41,682 nucleotides of DNA from a virus: IMG/VR virus record IMGVR_UViG_3300044808_000007, positions 1 to 41,682 of that record; one strand, written 5' to 3'. Position 1 is the stretch's first letter. Every line of letters begins with the position of its first letter. Both the position numbers and the translations under genes were made by a program. Below are positions 27,316 through 35,713 of the stretch, one piece after another. The notes below the pieces were generated by a model. The model saw nothing but the letters and a program-made list of their open reading frames with translations, was not told the DNA's origin and did not search any database.

Positions 27316-28822
27316 GGACGTAGCGGCCTGGATCGAGAAGCACTGCACCCACACCAAGGGCGAGTGGGCTGGGAAGCCTCTCGCTCTGGCGGACTGGCAG
27401 TCCCAAGAGATCGTCCGTCCGCTGTTCGGCACGCTCAAGCCTGACGGGACCCGCCAGTACCGCACGGCCCTCATCGGTATCCCCCGCAAGGCGGGGAAGT
27501 CCACCATGGGTGCGGCGATGGCGCTGCGTCTCCTGTTCGGAGACCGGGAGCCAGGAGCCGAGGTCTACTCCGCCGCCGCCGACCGTGAACAGGCGGCCAT
27601 CGTCTTCGAGATAGCGAAGGGCATGGTCGAGGCCAACCCGACGTGGTCGAAGGCAGCGAAGGTCTACCGCCGGTCGATCGTGCTCGAACAGCATGGCCGC
27701 TCCTACAAAGTCCTCTCCGCCGACGCCTACACCAAGCATGGCCTGAACCCTCACGGCGTGGTCTTCGACGAGCTCCACGCCCAGCCCAACCGCGAGCTGT
27801 GGGACGTGCTCACCACGGGCCAGGGGGCGAGGCGTCAGCCCTTGACAATCGCCATCACCACCGCCGGCTACGACAAGACCTCGATCTGCTACGAGCTGTT
27901 CGACTACGGCCAGAAGGTCAACGCCAAGGTCATCAAGGACCCGTCGTTCTTCTTCCGGTGGTGGGGCGCTCCCGAGTCGGCGGACTGGGAGAACGAGGAG
28001 ACATGGGAGCAGGCCCAGCCCAACCTCGACGTGTCCGTGTCCCGTGAGTTCCTTCGCTCCGAGGCACGGCAGGCCAAGCACCAGCCGCAACGGCAGAACA
28101 CCTTCCGCCGCCTCTACTTGAACCAGTGGACCTCAGCCAATGTCCGGTGGCTCGACCTCGGGCTATGGGACGAGAACGCCGGCCTGGTCAACGAGGACCA
28201 GCTCGCCGGCCGTGAGTGCTTTGGGGGGATCGACCTCGCCTCCACGTCCGACTTCACCGCTTGGGTCCTGGTCTTTCCCGGCGATCCAGTCCAAGTCCTG
28301 GCGAGGTTCTTCCTCCCTCGAGCGGCGGTCGAGAAGCGGACGGCTATGCGGCCCACGCTCGAGGTGTGGGAGCGAGAAGGGTTCCTGACCGTCACCGACG
28401 GTGACGTGGTCGACTACGACGCGGTCTACCGGCAGATCGACAAGGACGCCAAGCGGTTCCAGGTACGCGAGATCGCGCACGACCCGTGGAACGCCACCGA
28501 CCTCGTGCGGCGGCTGGACGAGGGCGGGCTGACGGTGTGGCCGCTGCAGCAGACCGTGAACGCTCTCTCCGCTCCGTCCAAGGAGCTCGAGCGGCTCCTC
28601 GGTGCGAGGCAGCTGAGGCACGGCGGCAATCCCATCCTTCGATGGATGGCCGACAACGTCATGGTCTTCAGCGACTCGGCCGGGAACATCAAGCCCGACC
28701 GCAAGAAGTCCACGGAGAAGATCGACGGCATCGCCGCCCTCGTGGACGCGCTGGCGGCGTCGATGCGGGAGCACGCCGGCCCCAGCGTCTACGAATCAGA
28801 ACGGGGGCTCATCACACTGTGA
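27290..28822 (+). CDS. terL: Terminase large subunit
   Basis: The 510-aa packaging motor starts at ATG inside the small-subunit gene. The ATPase domain has Walker A RKAGKST (66-72), Walker B GVVFDELH (Asp160, Glu161) and coupling motif TIAITTAG (186-193). The nuclease domain begins near residue 310 with GGIDLASTSDFTAW (Asp315) and continues to a C-terminal D/E-rich part (STEKIDGIAALVDALA). Length and order are those of HK97-like Terminase_1 proteins. It pumps DNA into the prohead and cuts the concatemer. Confidence 0.96.
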   Translation: MSRTTPSSEDVAAWIEKHCTHTKGEWAGKPLALADWQSQEIVRPLFGTLKPDGTRQYRTALIGIPRKAGKSTMGAAMALRLLFGDREPGAEVYSAAADREQAAIVFEIAKGMVEANPTWSKAAKVYRRSIVLEQHGRSYKVLSADAYTKHGLNPHGVVFDELHAQPNRELWDVLTTGQGARRQPLTIAITTAGYDKTSICYELFDYGQKVNAKVIKDPSFFFRWWGAPESADWENEETWEQAQPNLDVSVSREFLRSEARQAKHQPQRQNTFRRLYLNQWTSANVRWLDLGLWDENAGLVNEDQLAGRECFGGIDLASTSDFTAWVLVFPGDPVQVLARFFLPRAAVEKRTAMRPTLEVWEREGFLTVTDGDVVDYDAVYRQIDKDAKRFQVREIAHDPWNATDLVRRLDEGGLTVWPLQQTVNALSAPSKELERLLGARQLRHGGNPILRWMADNVMVFSDSAGNIKPDRKKSTEKIDGIAALVDALAASMREHAGPSVYESERGLITL

Positions 28823-29034
28823 AGCGCCTTCTCCGTCAACGCCTACGCCAGCGCTGCATCGTCACTCTGAAAGAAGGCTCGGCCTTCTCCGGCGTGCTCT
28901 ACCTCGTGGACTCCGAAGCCCTGGTCCTTCGAGATGCCGCCCAGCTCGATGCCGGTCCCAAGCGTGAGCCAGTGGGGGTCGATGGTGAGTTGCTCATCCT
29001 CCGGCCCGACGTGGCCTATCTGCAGCTCCCGTAG
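28819..29034 (+). CDS. Small Sm-like beta-barrel protein
   Basis: The 71-aa protein starts at GTG in GTGA with the terminase. CIVTLKEGSAFSGVLYLVDSEALVLRDAAQL, then GELLILRPDVAYLQL follows the Sm/LSm plan: V-x-L-x-x-G...G-x-L...D...L-x-L, then a last pair of strands. Genes of this size between terminase and portal are common in actinophages. A role at the portal vertex or in RNA binding is inference; no RNA-contact residue is certain. Confidence 0.68.
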   Translation: MKRLLRQRLRQRCIVTLKEGSAFSGVLYLVDSEALVLRDAAQLDAGPKREPVGVDGELLILRPDVAYLQLP

Positions 29035-29043
29035 GAGGGCGCC

Positions 29044-30492
29044 GTGATTCTCAGTGGCGGCGTCCTGACCAAGAGCCCCGACGCCGTCGTCTGGCGGGGG
29101 ACACCGGCGACATGGAACCTCCAGCTCTCGGGGTTCTGGTCCTCGTACTCGGGGATCTACCGCAAGCAGCTGTGGGTCGCCGTGGTGGTGAACAAGCGGG
29201 CCCGTGGTACGGCCCGGCTCCCGCTCAAGACCTACGTGCGTGGGGCAGACGACGAGCGCCAGGACGCGCGCGATCACCCCTACGCGGCGCTCCTTCGCAA
29301 GCCGAACCCTCGACTCGACTCTTTCGGTCTGTGGCTGTGGACGTCGTCGACCTTCGACATCTACGGCGAGGCCCTCTGGCTGAAGGTGCGCGACCGCGGG
29401 GGACGGCCGGTGGAGCTCCATCCCATGCACCCCACCTGTGTCCAGTCGGAGATGCGGGATGGTCGGATCGTCTACGAGATCAACACCCCGACCGTGACGA
29501 TCCACAACATCGACGAGTCCGACATGGTCCACTTCAAGACCTACAACCCCGACGACCCGTGCCGGGGCATGTCGCCGCTCGAGCCGCTCCGCTCCACGCT
29601 GGAGAACGAGGACGCAGCCCGGCGCGCCACGTCGGGGTTCTGGCTGCGTGGCGCCCGACCGGGCACCGCCCTGGTGCATCCCGGCAATCTCAGCCAGCCG
29701 GCGCAGGATCGCCTCAAGCTGCAGTTCGACTCCATCGCCGCCGGTGCTGACAAGACGGGTTCGACGGTGGTGTTCGAGGAGGGCATGAAGCCCGAGAAGC
29801 TCGACCTCACCGCCGAAGAAGCGCAGTACATCGAGACCCGCAAGCTGAACCGTGAGGAAGTCTGCGGGGCCTACGACGTGCCGCCGCCGGTCGTCCACAT
29901 CCTCGACCACGCCACGTTCTCCAACATCACTGAGCAGATGCGCTCGATGTACCGGGACACGATGGCGCCGCACCTCAAGGGTTTCGAGTCCACGCTGGAG
30001 TCGCAGCTTCGGGGGTCGGTGCGACAGGGGGCGACCGAGCCTGACTTCGGAGACGACGTGTACTCCGAGTTCCTCCTCGACGAGGTGCTGCGGGGCGACT
30101 TCGAGGTTCGCATGACGGCGTACCAAGCCTCTGTCAACTCGGCCATCAGCACCCCGAACGAGATCCGCAAGCTCGAGAACCGCCCGCCGCTGCCCGGTGG
30201 TGACCAGCTGTTCATCAACTCGACGATGGTTCCGATCGCGGTTGCGGCCGAGCCCCTCGCTCCCGCCGACGTTCCCGCTGCACCGGAGGATCAGCCGATG
30301 GCCGACGTGATCCCCATTCGGACGGTCATGGGCCGGCTCTCGCGGCAGGTGTCACTTGACGAGGTCGACGTGGACGCCCTGGTCGACGGGCTCAACGGTC
30401 ACTCGGCTGCGGTGCGTTCCGCGTACTGGGCGTCGAAGGCAGCCAACGAGGACGTAGCGGGCCTTCGGGCGCGACTCAAGGAGATGGCATGA
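29044..30492 (+). CDS. Portal protein, HK97 type
   Basis: The 482-aa protein starts at GTG with GGAGGGC upstream. Typical segments are SGIYRKQLWVAVVVNKRARGTARLPL, HPYAALLRKPNPRLDSFGLW, YGEALWLKVRD, MSPLEPLRSTLENEDAARR, RKLNREEVCGAYDVPPPVV and TPNEIRKLENRPPLPGGD. It forms the ring through which DNA enters and leaves the head. Overlaps the protease by four bases. Confidence 0.95.
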   Translation: MILSGGVLTKSPDAVVWRGTPATWNLQLSGFWSSYSGIYRKQLWVAVVVNKRARGTARLPLKTYVRGADDERQDARDHPYAALLRKPNPRLDSFGLWLWTSSTFDIYGEALWLKVRDRGGRPVELHPMHPTCVQSEMRDGRIVYEINTPTVTIHNIDESDMVHFKTYNPDDPCRGMSPLEPLRSTLENEDAARRATSGFWLRGARPGTALVHPGNLSQPAQDRLKLQFDSIAAGADKTGSTVVFEEGMKPEKLDLTAEEAQYIETRKLNREEVCGAYDVPPPVVHILDHATFSNITEQMRSMYRDTMAPHLKGFESTLESQLRGSVRQGATEPDFGDDVYSEFLLDEVLRGDFEVRMTAYQASVNSAISTPNEIRKLENRPPLPGGDQLFINSTMVPIAVAAEPLAPADVPAAPEDQPMADVIPIRTVMGRLSRQVSLDEVDVDALVDGLNGHSAAVRSAYWASKAANEDVAGLRARLKEMA

Positions 30493-31244
30493 ACAAGCGC
30501 TTCCTGTTCGCCGAGGTGAAGGCGACCAAGGCAGAGGACCCGACGGGGGAGTTCGAGGCCATCTTGTCGGCTCCGACGCTTGACCGCGACGGCGAGATCA
30601 TCGAGAAGGACGCGTTCGCGCCCCTGCCTGATTCGATCCCCGTCCATGCCTTCCACGACTTCCACGACCCGGTCGGCGTGGCGCAGCCCTACTACGAGGA
30701 CGACCTGCTCAAGGTCCGCGGCTACTTCGCGTCGACCGCCCGCGCCCAGGAGATCCGCACCCTGGTCACCGAGGGCGTCATCGGCTCGATGTCCGTCGGG
30801 TTCATGGATGCTGCCCGCGAGGAGAAGGACGGCGTGCCGACGGTGACCAAGGCCGAGATCCTCGAGGGCTCGTTCGTGTCGATCCCGTCGAACCGTGAGG
30901 CGGCCGTCCTCGTTGCCAAGCAGTACGAGGAGAAGGTCGGCGCCCGCAACTCTGCGAGCGACGCCGGCCGCATCCAAGGCGCACACGATCTGTTCGTGGA
31001 ACTCGGCGCCAAGTGCGCCGACGACGCCGACAAAGGCGCCGATGTTGTCGCTGCGATCCAGCGATACGAACGTCTCCTCGGCCCAGCCGGTGCAGCGGCT
31101 GAGTTCGATGTTCTCAAGAAGTCCACCACCACCGACCCCGACGACTCCGCCGCTCCCGCCGCCGAGTCTCTGGCTGACGTGACCGTGGCATTGGCACGAC
31201 TCGCAATCGCGCGGGCCGAAGCCACCCAGGCGCTCCTCACCTAG
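30489..31244 (+). CDS. Prohead protease, S21-type fold
   Basis: The 251-aa serine protease starts at ATG in ATGA. EFEAILSAPTLDRDGEIIEKDAF, VHAFHDF (His56), VIGSMSVGF (catalytic Ser102) and EGSFVSIPSNREAAVL are the HK97 protease pattern. Residues 150-251 form an Ala/Asp-rich helical extension that may act as scaffold or control element. It trims the capsid scaffold domain during head maturation. Confidence 0.93.
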   Translation: MNKRFLFAEVKATKAEDPTGEFEAILSAPTLDRDGEIIEKDAFAPLPDSIPVHAFHDFHDPVGVAQPYYEDDLLKVRGYFASTARAQEIRTLVTEGVIGSMSVGFMDAAREEKDGVPTVTKAEILEGSFVSIPSNREAAVLVAKQYEEKVGARNSASDAGRIQGAHDLFVELGAKCADDADKGADVVAAIQRYERLLGPAGAAAEFDVLKKSTTTDPDDSAAPAAESLADVTVALARLAIARAEATQALLT

Positions 31245-31266
31245 CGCCACCCACCACAACCCAACC

Positions 31267-31290
31267 GCAGCCCGCCACTCGGCGGGCTGC
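31267..31290 (+). terminator. Hairpin between protease and capsid genes
   Basis: GCAGCCCGCC-ACTC-GGCGGGCTGC is a perfect 10-bp stem with a four-base loop, followed by TTCGCG. The tail is weakly T-rich, so it may be a partial terminator or a processing site that raises capsid mRNA. Confidence 0.55.
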
Positions 31291-31317
31291 TTCGCGTTCA
31301 CGAAAGGGGTGGCCTCA

Positions 31318-32619
31318 ATGGCTACCAAGCGGGAGCAGCTCGAGAAGCTGGTCCACGACATGCAGGCGATCGCGGATGCCGCCGACGCCAAGGGCGACTT
31401 CGGCTCCGACGACCGCTCCAAGCTCATCGACATGATGGCCGACTCCAAGCGGCTGTCCGAGGAGATCAAGGCTGAGGCCGAGATCAGCGGCAACCTCACC
31501 GACACGAAGGCGTTCCTCGCCTCGCTCTCGGGCGATCGGGAGGAGACCGCGGCGGACAAGCACGACCTGACCGTGTCGGGCCTCTCGATGGACACGGCGG
31601 GCAAGACGCTCGGCGAGCTGTTCACCGAGTCCCCGGCCTACGGCGACTTCAAGGCCCGCTACGCCGGGCGCGACGGGATCATCCCGTCCTCGACCAAGGG
31701 CATCCAGTCGGGTGTGTTCCAGGTGGACGGCAAGGCCCTGCTCACGGGCACCTCGGCGACCTCCGCCGGCGCCGCAGTCCGCAACGACCTCTACGCCCCG
31801 ATCACCGACCTCGTCGGCTTCCGGGAGCTGAACGTCACCGACCTCGTCACCAAGGGCACCACCGAGTCCGACACAGTCGAGTACGTCCGGGTCACCGGCC
31901 GCACCAACAACGCCAGCCCGGTCGTGGAAGCCTCGGCCCACACGTCCACCTGGGGCACCAAGCCCGAGTCGGACATGGCGCTCGAAGTCGTCTCGACCAC
32001 GGTCAAGACGATCGCCCACTGGATGCCGATCACCAAGCGAGCGGCTTCGGACGCCCCGCAGGTGCGGACCCTCGTGGACAACTTCCTGCGCTACGGCCTG
32101 GAGGAGGAGCTCGAGGACCAGATCGTCGGCGGCTCGGGTACCGGCGAGAACTTCACCGGCATCCTCAACGCCAGCATCGAGACGGTCGGCTCCACCGGTA
32201 CGGACATCGACGCCATCGTGGACGCCATCCGCAAGGTCCGAGTCACGGGCAGGCGGCGCGCGACAGCCCTGGTCATCCATCCCAATGATTGGTATTCGAC
32301 CAATTTCCTGCTTGCCAAGAGTGGGGACGGGACGAACTCGGCAGCCAACTACATGATCGCCGACCCCCGTGCATCCGCGGATCAGCTCAACATGCTGTGG
32401 GGCCTCCGGGTCGTCATCAGCGAGAGCGTCACGGAGAACACGGCACTCGTCGGAGACTTCAGGCAGGCCGTCCTCTGGCAGCGTGAGGGCATCTCGATCA
32501 CGGTGTCGGATTCGCACAGCGACTGGTTCGTGCGAAATCTGCTCGCCATCCTCTGTGAAGGAAGATGGGCGTTCGGCGTGCTCGATCCCCAGGCCTTCTC
32601 GACTGTGACGAGCGTCTAA
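31318..32619 (+). CDS. Major capsid protein, HK97 fold
   Basis: The 433-aa protein starts at ATG after GAAAGGGG. Residues 1-110 form a coiled-coil scaffold (delta) domain (KREQLEKLVHDMQAIADAAD, LSEEIKAEAEISG) that the protease should remove. The mature part has SAGAAVRNDLYAPITDLV, EYVRVTGRTNNASPV, TIAHWMPITKRAASDAPQV, EELEDQIVGGSGTGENFTGI and LVIHPNDWY, all usual in HK97-type capsids. It forms the shell and is a likely substrate for the downstream glycosyltransferases. Confidence 0.95.
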   Translation: MATKREQLEKLVHDMQAIADAADAKGDFGSDDRSKLIDMMADSKRLSEEIKAEAEISGNLTDTKAFLASLSGDREETAADKHDLTVSGLSMDTAGKTLGELFTESPAYGDFKARYAGRDGIIPSSTKGIQSGVFQVDGKALLTGTSATSAGAAVRNDLYAPITDLVGFRELNVTDLVTKGTTESDTVEYVRVTGRTNNASPVVEASAHTSTWGTKPESDMALEVVSTTVKTIAHWMPITKRAASDAPQVRTLVDNFLRYGLEEELEDQIVGGSGTGENFTGILNASIETVGSTGTDIDAIVDAIRKVRVTGRRRATALVIHPNDWYSTNFLLAKSGDGTNSAANYMIADPRASADQLNMLWGLRVVISESVTENTALVGDFRQAVLWQREGISITVSDSHSDWFVRNLLAILCEGRWAFGVLDPQAFSTVTSV

Positions 32620-32645
32620 CTGTCACACCTCAGCGGTAAGATGTA

Positions 32646-32688
32646 GGCCAGTGGCCGGGGCGGTGCGTCAACACCCCCCGGCCTGGCC
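32646..32688 (+). terminator. Long hairpin after the capsid gene
   Basis: GGCCA-GT-GGCCGGGG-C-GGTG pairs with CACC-CCCCGGCC-TGGCC around loop CGTCAA, with one bulge. It lies 27 bases after the capsid stop and before the HNH gene. There is no T run, so it may stabilise or attenuate capsid mRNA more than end it. Confidence 0.6.
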
Positions 32689-32711
32689 GACACCTACTGC
32701 GAGGTGACGAC

Positions 32712-33554
32712 GTGGCTGATGGTAAGCGGTGCGCTAAGTGCGGTGAGACCAAGCCAACGTCGGAGTTCAGCAAGCACAAGGGCTGGCGAGATGGCCTGTT
32801 TCCGTACTGCCGATCTTGCAAGCGCGCGGTCGACCGAGCGGACTGGGCAAAGCACAGTGAGAAACGTCGGCCAGCTCGGGATGCGTATTACGCGGCCAAT
32901 AGCGATGCGATAAAGGCCAAGGCCCGCCAGCGGTACCGCGACAACCCGGAGGTCGCCAAGCGTCGGGCGACTGCCTGGCAAGCGGCCAATCCCGATAAGG
33001 CGAGGCAATACAAAGCGAAGTGGGTCAAGGACAATCTCGCTGGCGCTGTTCGGGAGAACACGCGCCGCCGCTACGCCCGTCGGCACGGTGCCGTCACGAT
33101 CAAGTTCACTCCCGAACAACTGGCAGCGAAGGTGGCCTATTGGGGTGGCCGCTGCTGGGTGTGCGGGGCTCCCTTTCAAGCCATCGACCACGTCAAGCCG
33201 CTAGTCGTCGGTGGGCCACACATCCTCGCCAACCTCCGTCCGATCTGTACGTCATGCAACTCACGGAAGCGTGCTTCATGGCCGCTCCCGAAAGGAGTCC
33301 CGATGGTCCACAGCCCGAGCAAGCGGTGGGAGGATGGCGTGCTCGCAGAGCGGGCCATCTCGACTAACGAACCCGGTGACCCGGTCCCCGACGACGGCGT
33401 CAGCGGCACGAAGCCCTACAAGACCCCCGTGCCGACCACGCACTCCCCCGAGGAGCGCGAGGCGCAGCGCGCCGCCGCCAAAGCGGTCCAGGCCGCCGAG
33501 AACAAGTCCGTCGAGCCCGAGGCGACAACCACCAAGGCCAAGCGCAAGAAGTAG
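32712..33554 (+). CDS. HNH endonuclease fused in frame to a small head protein
   Basis: The 280-aa frame starts at GTG. Residues 1-60 hold a zinc ribbon (CAKCGETKPTSEFSKHKG, then FPYCRSCKRAV). Residues 65-130 form a basic helical region with repeats typical of intron-type HNH proteins (YRDNPEVAKRRATAWQAANPDKARQY). Residues 145-195 are the HNH core (CWVCGAPFQAIDHVKPLVVGGPHILAN, then CTSCNSRKRA). Without a stop, the frame runs through KGVP into an 83-residue acidic/Ala-Lys tail that has its own ribosome site and ATG at 33303. The endonuclease seems to have landed before this small gene and lost its stop. Confidence 0.8.
   Translation: MADGKRCAKCGETKPTSEFSKHKGWRDGLFPYCRSCKRAVDRADWAKHSEKRRPARDAYYAANSDAIKAKARQRYRDNPEVAKRRATAWQAANPDKARQYKAKWVKDNLAGAVRENTRRRYARRHGAVTIKFTPEQLAAKVAYWGGRCWVCGAPFQAIDHVKPLVVGGPHILANLRPICTSCNSRKRASWPLPKGVPMVHSPSKRWEDGVLAERAISTNEPGDPVPDDGVSGTKPYKTPVPTTHSPEEREAQRAAAKAVQAAENKSVEPEATTTKAKRKK
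33303..33554 (+). CDS. Small head-associated protein from internal start
   Basis: This 83-aa product shares the 3' end of the HNH frame. ATG 33303 is six bases after AAAGGAG, the best ribosome site in the area. MVHSPSKRWEDGVLAERAISTNEPGDPVPDDGVSG is an ordered start; the rest is a Lys/Ala/Glu-rich tail (ERE...KAVQAAENKSVEPE). Small proteins of this kind often follow the capsid gene. It is probably the original gene at this site, made both alone and as part of the fusion. Virion location is inferred from position. Confidence 0.6.
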   Translation: MVHSPSKRWEDGVLAERAISTNEPGDPVPDDGVSGTKPYKTPVPTTHSPEEREAQRAAAKAVQAAENKSVEPEATTTKAKRKK

Positions 33555-34582
33555 TGCCCTCCATCGCCTTCTGGGCGGGCCAGGCCGGCGGGACGGCGCA
33601 GTACCGCTGCCACACCCCCGGCGAGGCGCTCCGCCGGCTGGGGTGGGACGTCGCCTACTACGACGAATCCATCCAACAGGCGGCGGACGGTCGGGTGCGG
33701 GGCGAGCCTGATGTGCTGGTGATCTCCCGCATCATGGGCGACCTTGTCCCCGAAGTCGTTCGCAAGGCCAAGCGCCACTGCCTCGTCGTCTACGACACGG
33801 ACGACTGGTTTTTCGATGTGCCGGAGTACAACCCGGCCCACGCCCTGCCCGACATCGGGTTCATGCATGAGGCGATGGCCGAGGCCGACTTCATCACCTG
33901 TTCCACCCCCGAGCTCGTCGAGGGTTACGCCAAGCTGAACCGGACGGTTCTGCTGCCGAACTACCTCGACCCTGACATCTGGACGGGCAACGAGGGGAAG
34001 TACCGGCGAGCGCACAACGGGGTCTACCTCGGGTGGATGGGGGCGTTCCACTGGCGCGGCGGCGACCTCGAGCTGCTCAAGCCCTGGTTGCCGCAGTTCC
34101 TCGCCGACCACCCGGAGGTCACGCTCGTCTCCGCCGGCTCGCCCGAGCTGTTCGAGTACCTGGGAGTCGATGGGCTGACGACACCGGACATGGTGGGACA
34201 GAAGCCGACGGAGTTGTCCAAGCACCTGCGGCCCTACTCGCACCTACCGGCCATGCTCGCCAACTTCGACGTCAGCCTCGTCCCGCTAGCCCAGAACAAG
34301 TTCAACGCCTGCAAGTCGTGGGTGAAGGGACTCGAGAGCAACGCAATGGGAGTGCCCGCGGTGGCATCCCCGTCGCGGGAGTATCGGGCCTACATCGAGC
34401 CGGGAACGAACGGCTACCTCGTTCGCAAGAACGCCTGGGCAGTTGCGGTGGAGCGAACCATCGACAACCTCGACGTGCTCCGCAAGGGCGCACGGATGGT
34501 GGCAGAGCGGTACTACATCGACGACCACGTTTCCGAATGGGTGACCGCGTATGAGGAGGGTCGCCGTCGTCGTCATCTCTGA
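33554..34582 (+). CDS. GT-B glycosyltransferase (GT4-like)
   Basis: The 342-aa protein starts at GTG overlapping the previous TAG (TAGTG). N-terminal Rossmann half: IAFWAGQAGGTAQYRCHTPGEALRRLGW, VVYDTDDWFFDVPEYN, ADFITCSTPELVEGY. C-terminal half: YLGWMGAFHWRGGDLELL, DVSLVPLAQNKFNACKSWVKGLESNAMGVPAVASPSREYRAYIEPGTNGYLV, which is the GT4 donor-sugar site with E at the expected ExxxxGxP position. It would move a nucleotide sugar to a protein or glycan. Its place in the head operon suggests virion glycosylation. Confidence 0.85.
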   Translation: MPSIAFWAGQAGGTAQYRCHTPGEALRRLGWDVAYYDESIQQAADGRVRGEPDVLVISRIMGDLVPEVVRKAKRHCLVVYDTDDWFFDVPEYNPAHALPDIGFMHEAMAEADFITCSTPELVEGYAKLNRTVLLPNYLDPDIWTGNEGKYRRAHNGVYLGWMGAFHWRGGDLELLKPWLPQFLADHPEVTLVSAGSPELFEYLGVDGLTTPDMVGQKPTELSKHLRPYSHLPAMLANFDVSLVPLAQNKFNACKSWVKGLESNAMGVPAVASPSREYRAYIEPGTNGYLVRKNAWAVAVERTIDNLDVLRKGARMVAERYYIDDHVSEWVTAYEEGRRRRHL

Positions 34583-35147
34583 CCGCGGCGACCGCTACCT
34601 CCCCCGCTGCCTCGCTTCCATCGACCGCTTCTTCCCGAATGAGTTCATCACCCAGCGGGTGATCGTGGACGACCCTGACCACGAATACACGGCGTCGGGA
34701 GCGGTGCGAGTGGGATGGGGTGCGGTAGAGGACGCCGACTTCGTCTTCTCAGTCGAAGAAGATTTCATCCTCACCCAGGGGGTTGACGTCGAAGGCATGG
34801 CAGCTGTCCTCGATGCAGAGGAGAACCTCGCCAGCCTGTGTCTCCTCCGCCAGCCGTGGAGCCAACCCGAAGTGGACGCGGGTGGGATCATCCAGCTCTA
34901 CGCCGACCAATGCACCGACCGTGAGACGCTCGGTCACGCATGGGTTCAGCACCGCTTGTTTTTCTCCTTGAACCCCTGCCTTGTTCCCCGGCGGGTCTTC
35001 TCCCAAGGCTTCGAGGAGGGCAGCGAACCCCGCCAGACTGAGCGACTCCTGGCTCAGGGCTACGTCTTCGGTTACTGGGGGCGGCGAGAGGACAAGCCGC
35101 GTTGTCTACACGTCGGCAACGTCAGGGCTGCGGGGAGCGTGCGGTGA
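34551..35147 (+). CDS. GT-A type glycosyltransferase
   Basis: The 198-aa protein starts at ATG inside the end of the previous gene (32-base overlap). RRVAVVVISDRGDRYLPRCLASIDRFFP is a GT2 start, VIVDDPDHEY the nucleotide site, and ADFVFSVEEDFIL (Glu69-Glu70-Asp71) replaces the usual DxD metal site. PWSQPEVDAGG and HRLFFSLNPCLVPRRVF follow. It lacks the C-terminal helices of larger GT2 enzymes. Probably adds one sugar in a short chain together with its neighbours. Confidence 0.75.
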   Translation: MRRVAVVVISDRGDRYLPRCLASIDRFFPNEFITQRVIVDDPDHEYTASGAVRVGWGAVEDADFVFSVEEDFILTQGVDVEGMAAVLDAEENLASLCLLRQPWSQPEVDAGGIIQLYADQCTDRETLGHAWVQHRLFFSLNPCLVPRRVFSQGFEEGSEPRQTERLLAQGYVFGYWGRREDKPRCLHVGNVRAAGSVR

Positions 35148-35713
35148 TCGAATCCGAGGCTCGCTTCACCGGCCCAACCGTTGCCTGCCCCCACCCCGAG
35201 TGGTGGACGTCCTCCGACGACGAGTCCACCGAGGTCGAAGTCTCCGATCTGCTCGCTGGGCTAGTGCGTGGGCTCCAGCCCGAGTTCTGCATCGAGACGG
35301 GCACGGCCTTCGCTCAGACATCGCAGACCATCGGGGCGGCACTGAAGCGCAACGGCCACGGCCGACTGGTCAGCATCGACATCGAAGCGGTCCGGATCAA
35401 GGACGGGCGAGGGCGGTGTAAGGGGCTCCCGGTGGAGTTCGTCTGCGGTAGCTCGCTGGACTACTCACCGGCCGAGACGATCGACTTCGGTTTCTTCGAC
35501 AGCAACTGGGACACGCGGGTCCCCGAGTTCCTGCGATTTCTTCCCTCCATGCGTCCCGGCACGGTGGTGGCTTTCCACGACACCGCCGAGAACCACGGGA
35601 GCTTCGACGGTGGCCGCGATCTGCGTGGTGAGATCGAGTTCCACCTGTCCAAGTATCTCGACCTCGTCCACTTCCCCACGCCGCGAGGGATCACCGTGGG
35701 AGTGGTCAAGTGA
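35144..35713 (+). CDS. Class I SAM-dependent methyltransferase of the glycosylation cassette
   Basis: The 189-aa protein starts at GTG in GTGA. PEFCIETGTAFAQTSQTIGAAL is motif I, GRLVSIDIE motif II, DFGFFDSNWDTRVPEFLRFLPSMRPGTVVAFHDT the later strands, as in Methyltransf_24-type O-methyltransferases. There is no DNA-methylase catalytic motif (DPPY or PPC). Surrounded by glycosyltransferases, it most likely methylates a sugar hydroxyl, capping the glycan. Confidence 0.78.
   Translation: MIESEARFTGPTVACPHPEWWTSSDDESTEVEVSDLLAGLVRGLQPEFCIETGTAFAQTSQTIGAALKRNGHGRLVSIDIEAVRIKDGRGRCKGLPVEFVCGSSLDYSPAETIDFGFFDSNWDTRVPEFLRFLPSMRPGTVVAFHDTAENHGSFDGGRDLRGEIEFHLSKYLDLVHFPTPRGITVGVVK

Noticed and set aside
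28843-30126. Minus-strand open frame of 427 codons
   Set aside because: Complete shadow of the portal gene; composition is that of a reverse third-position frame.
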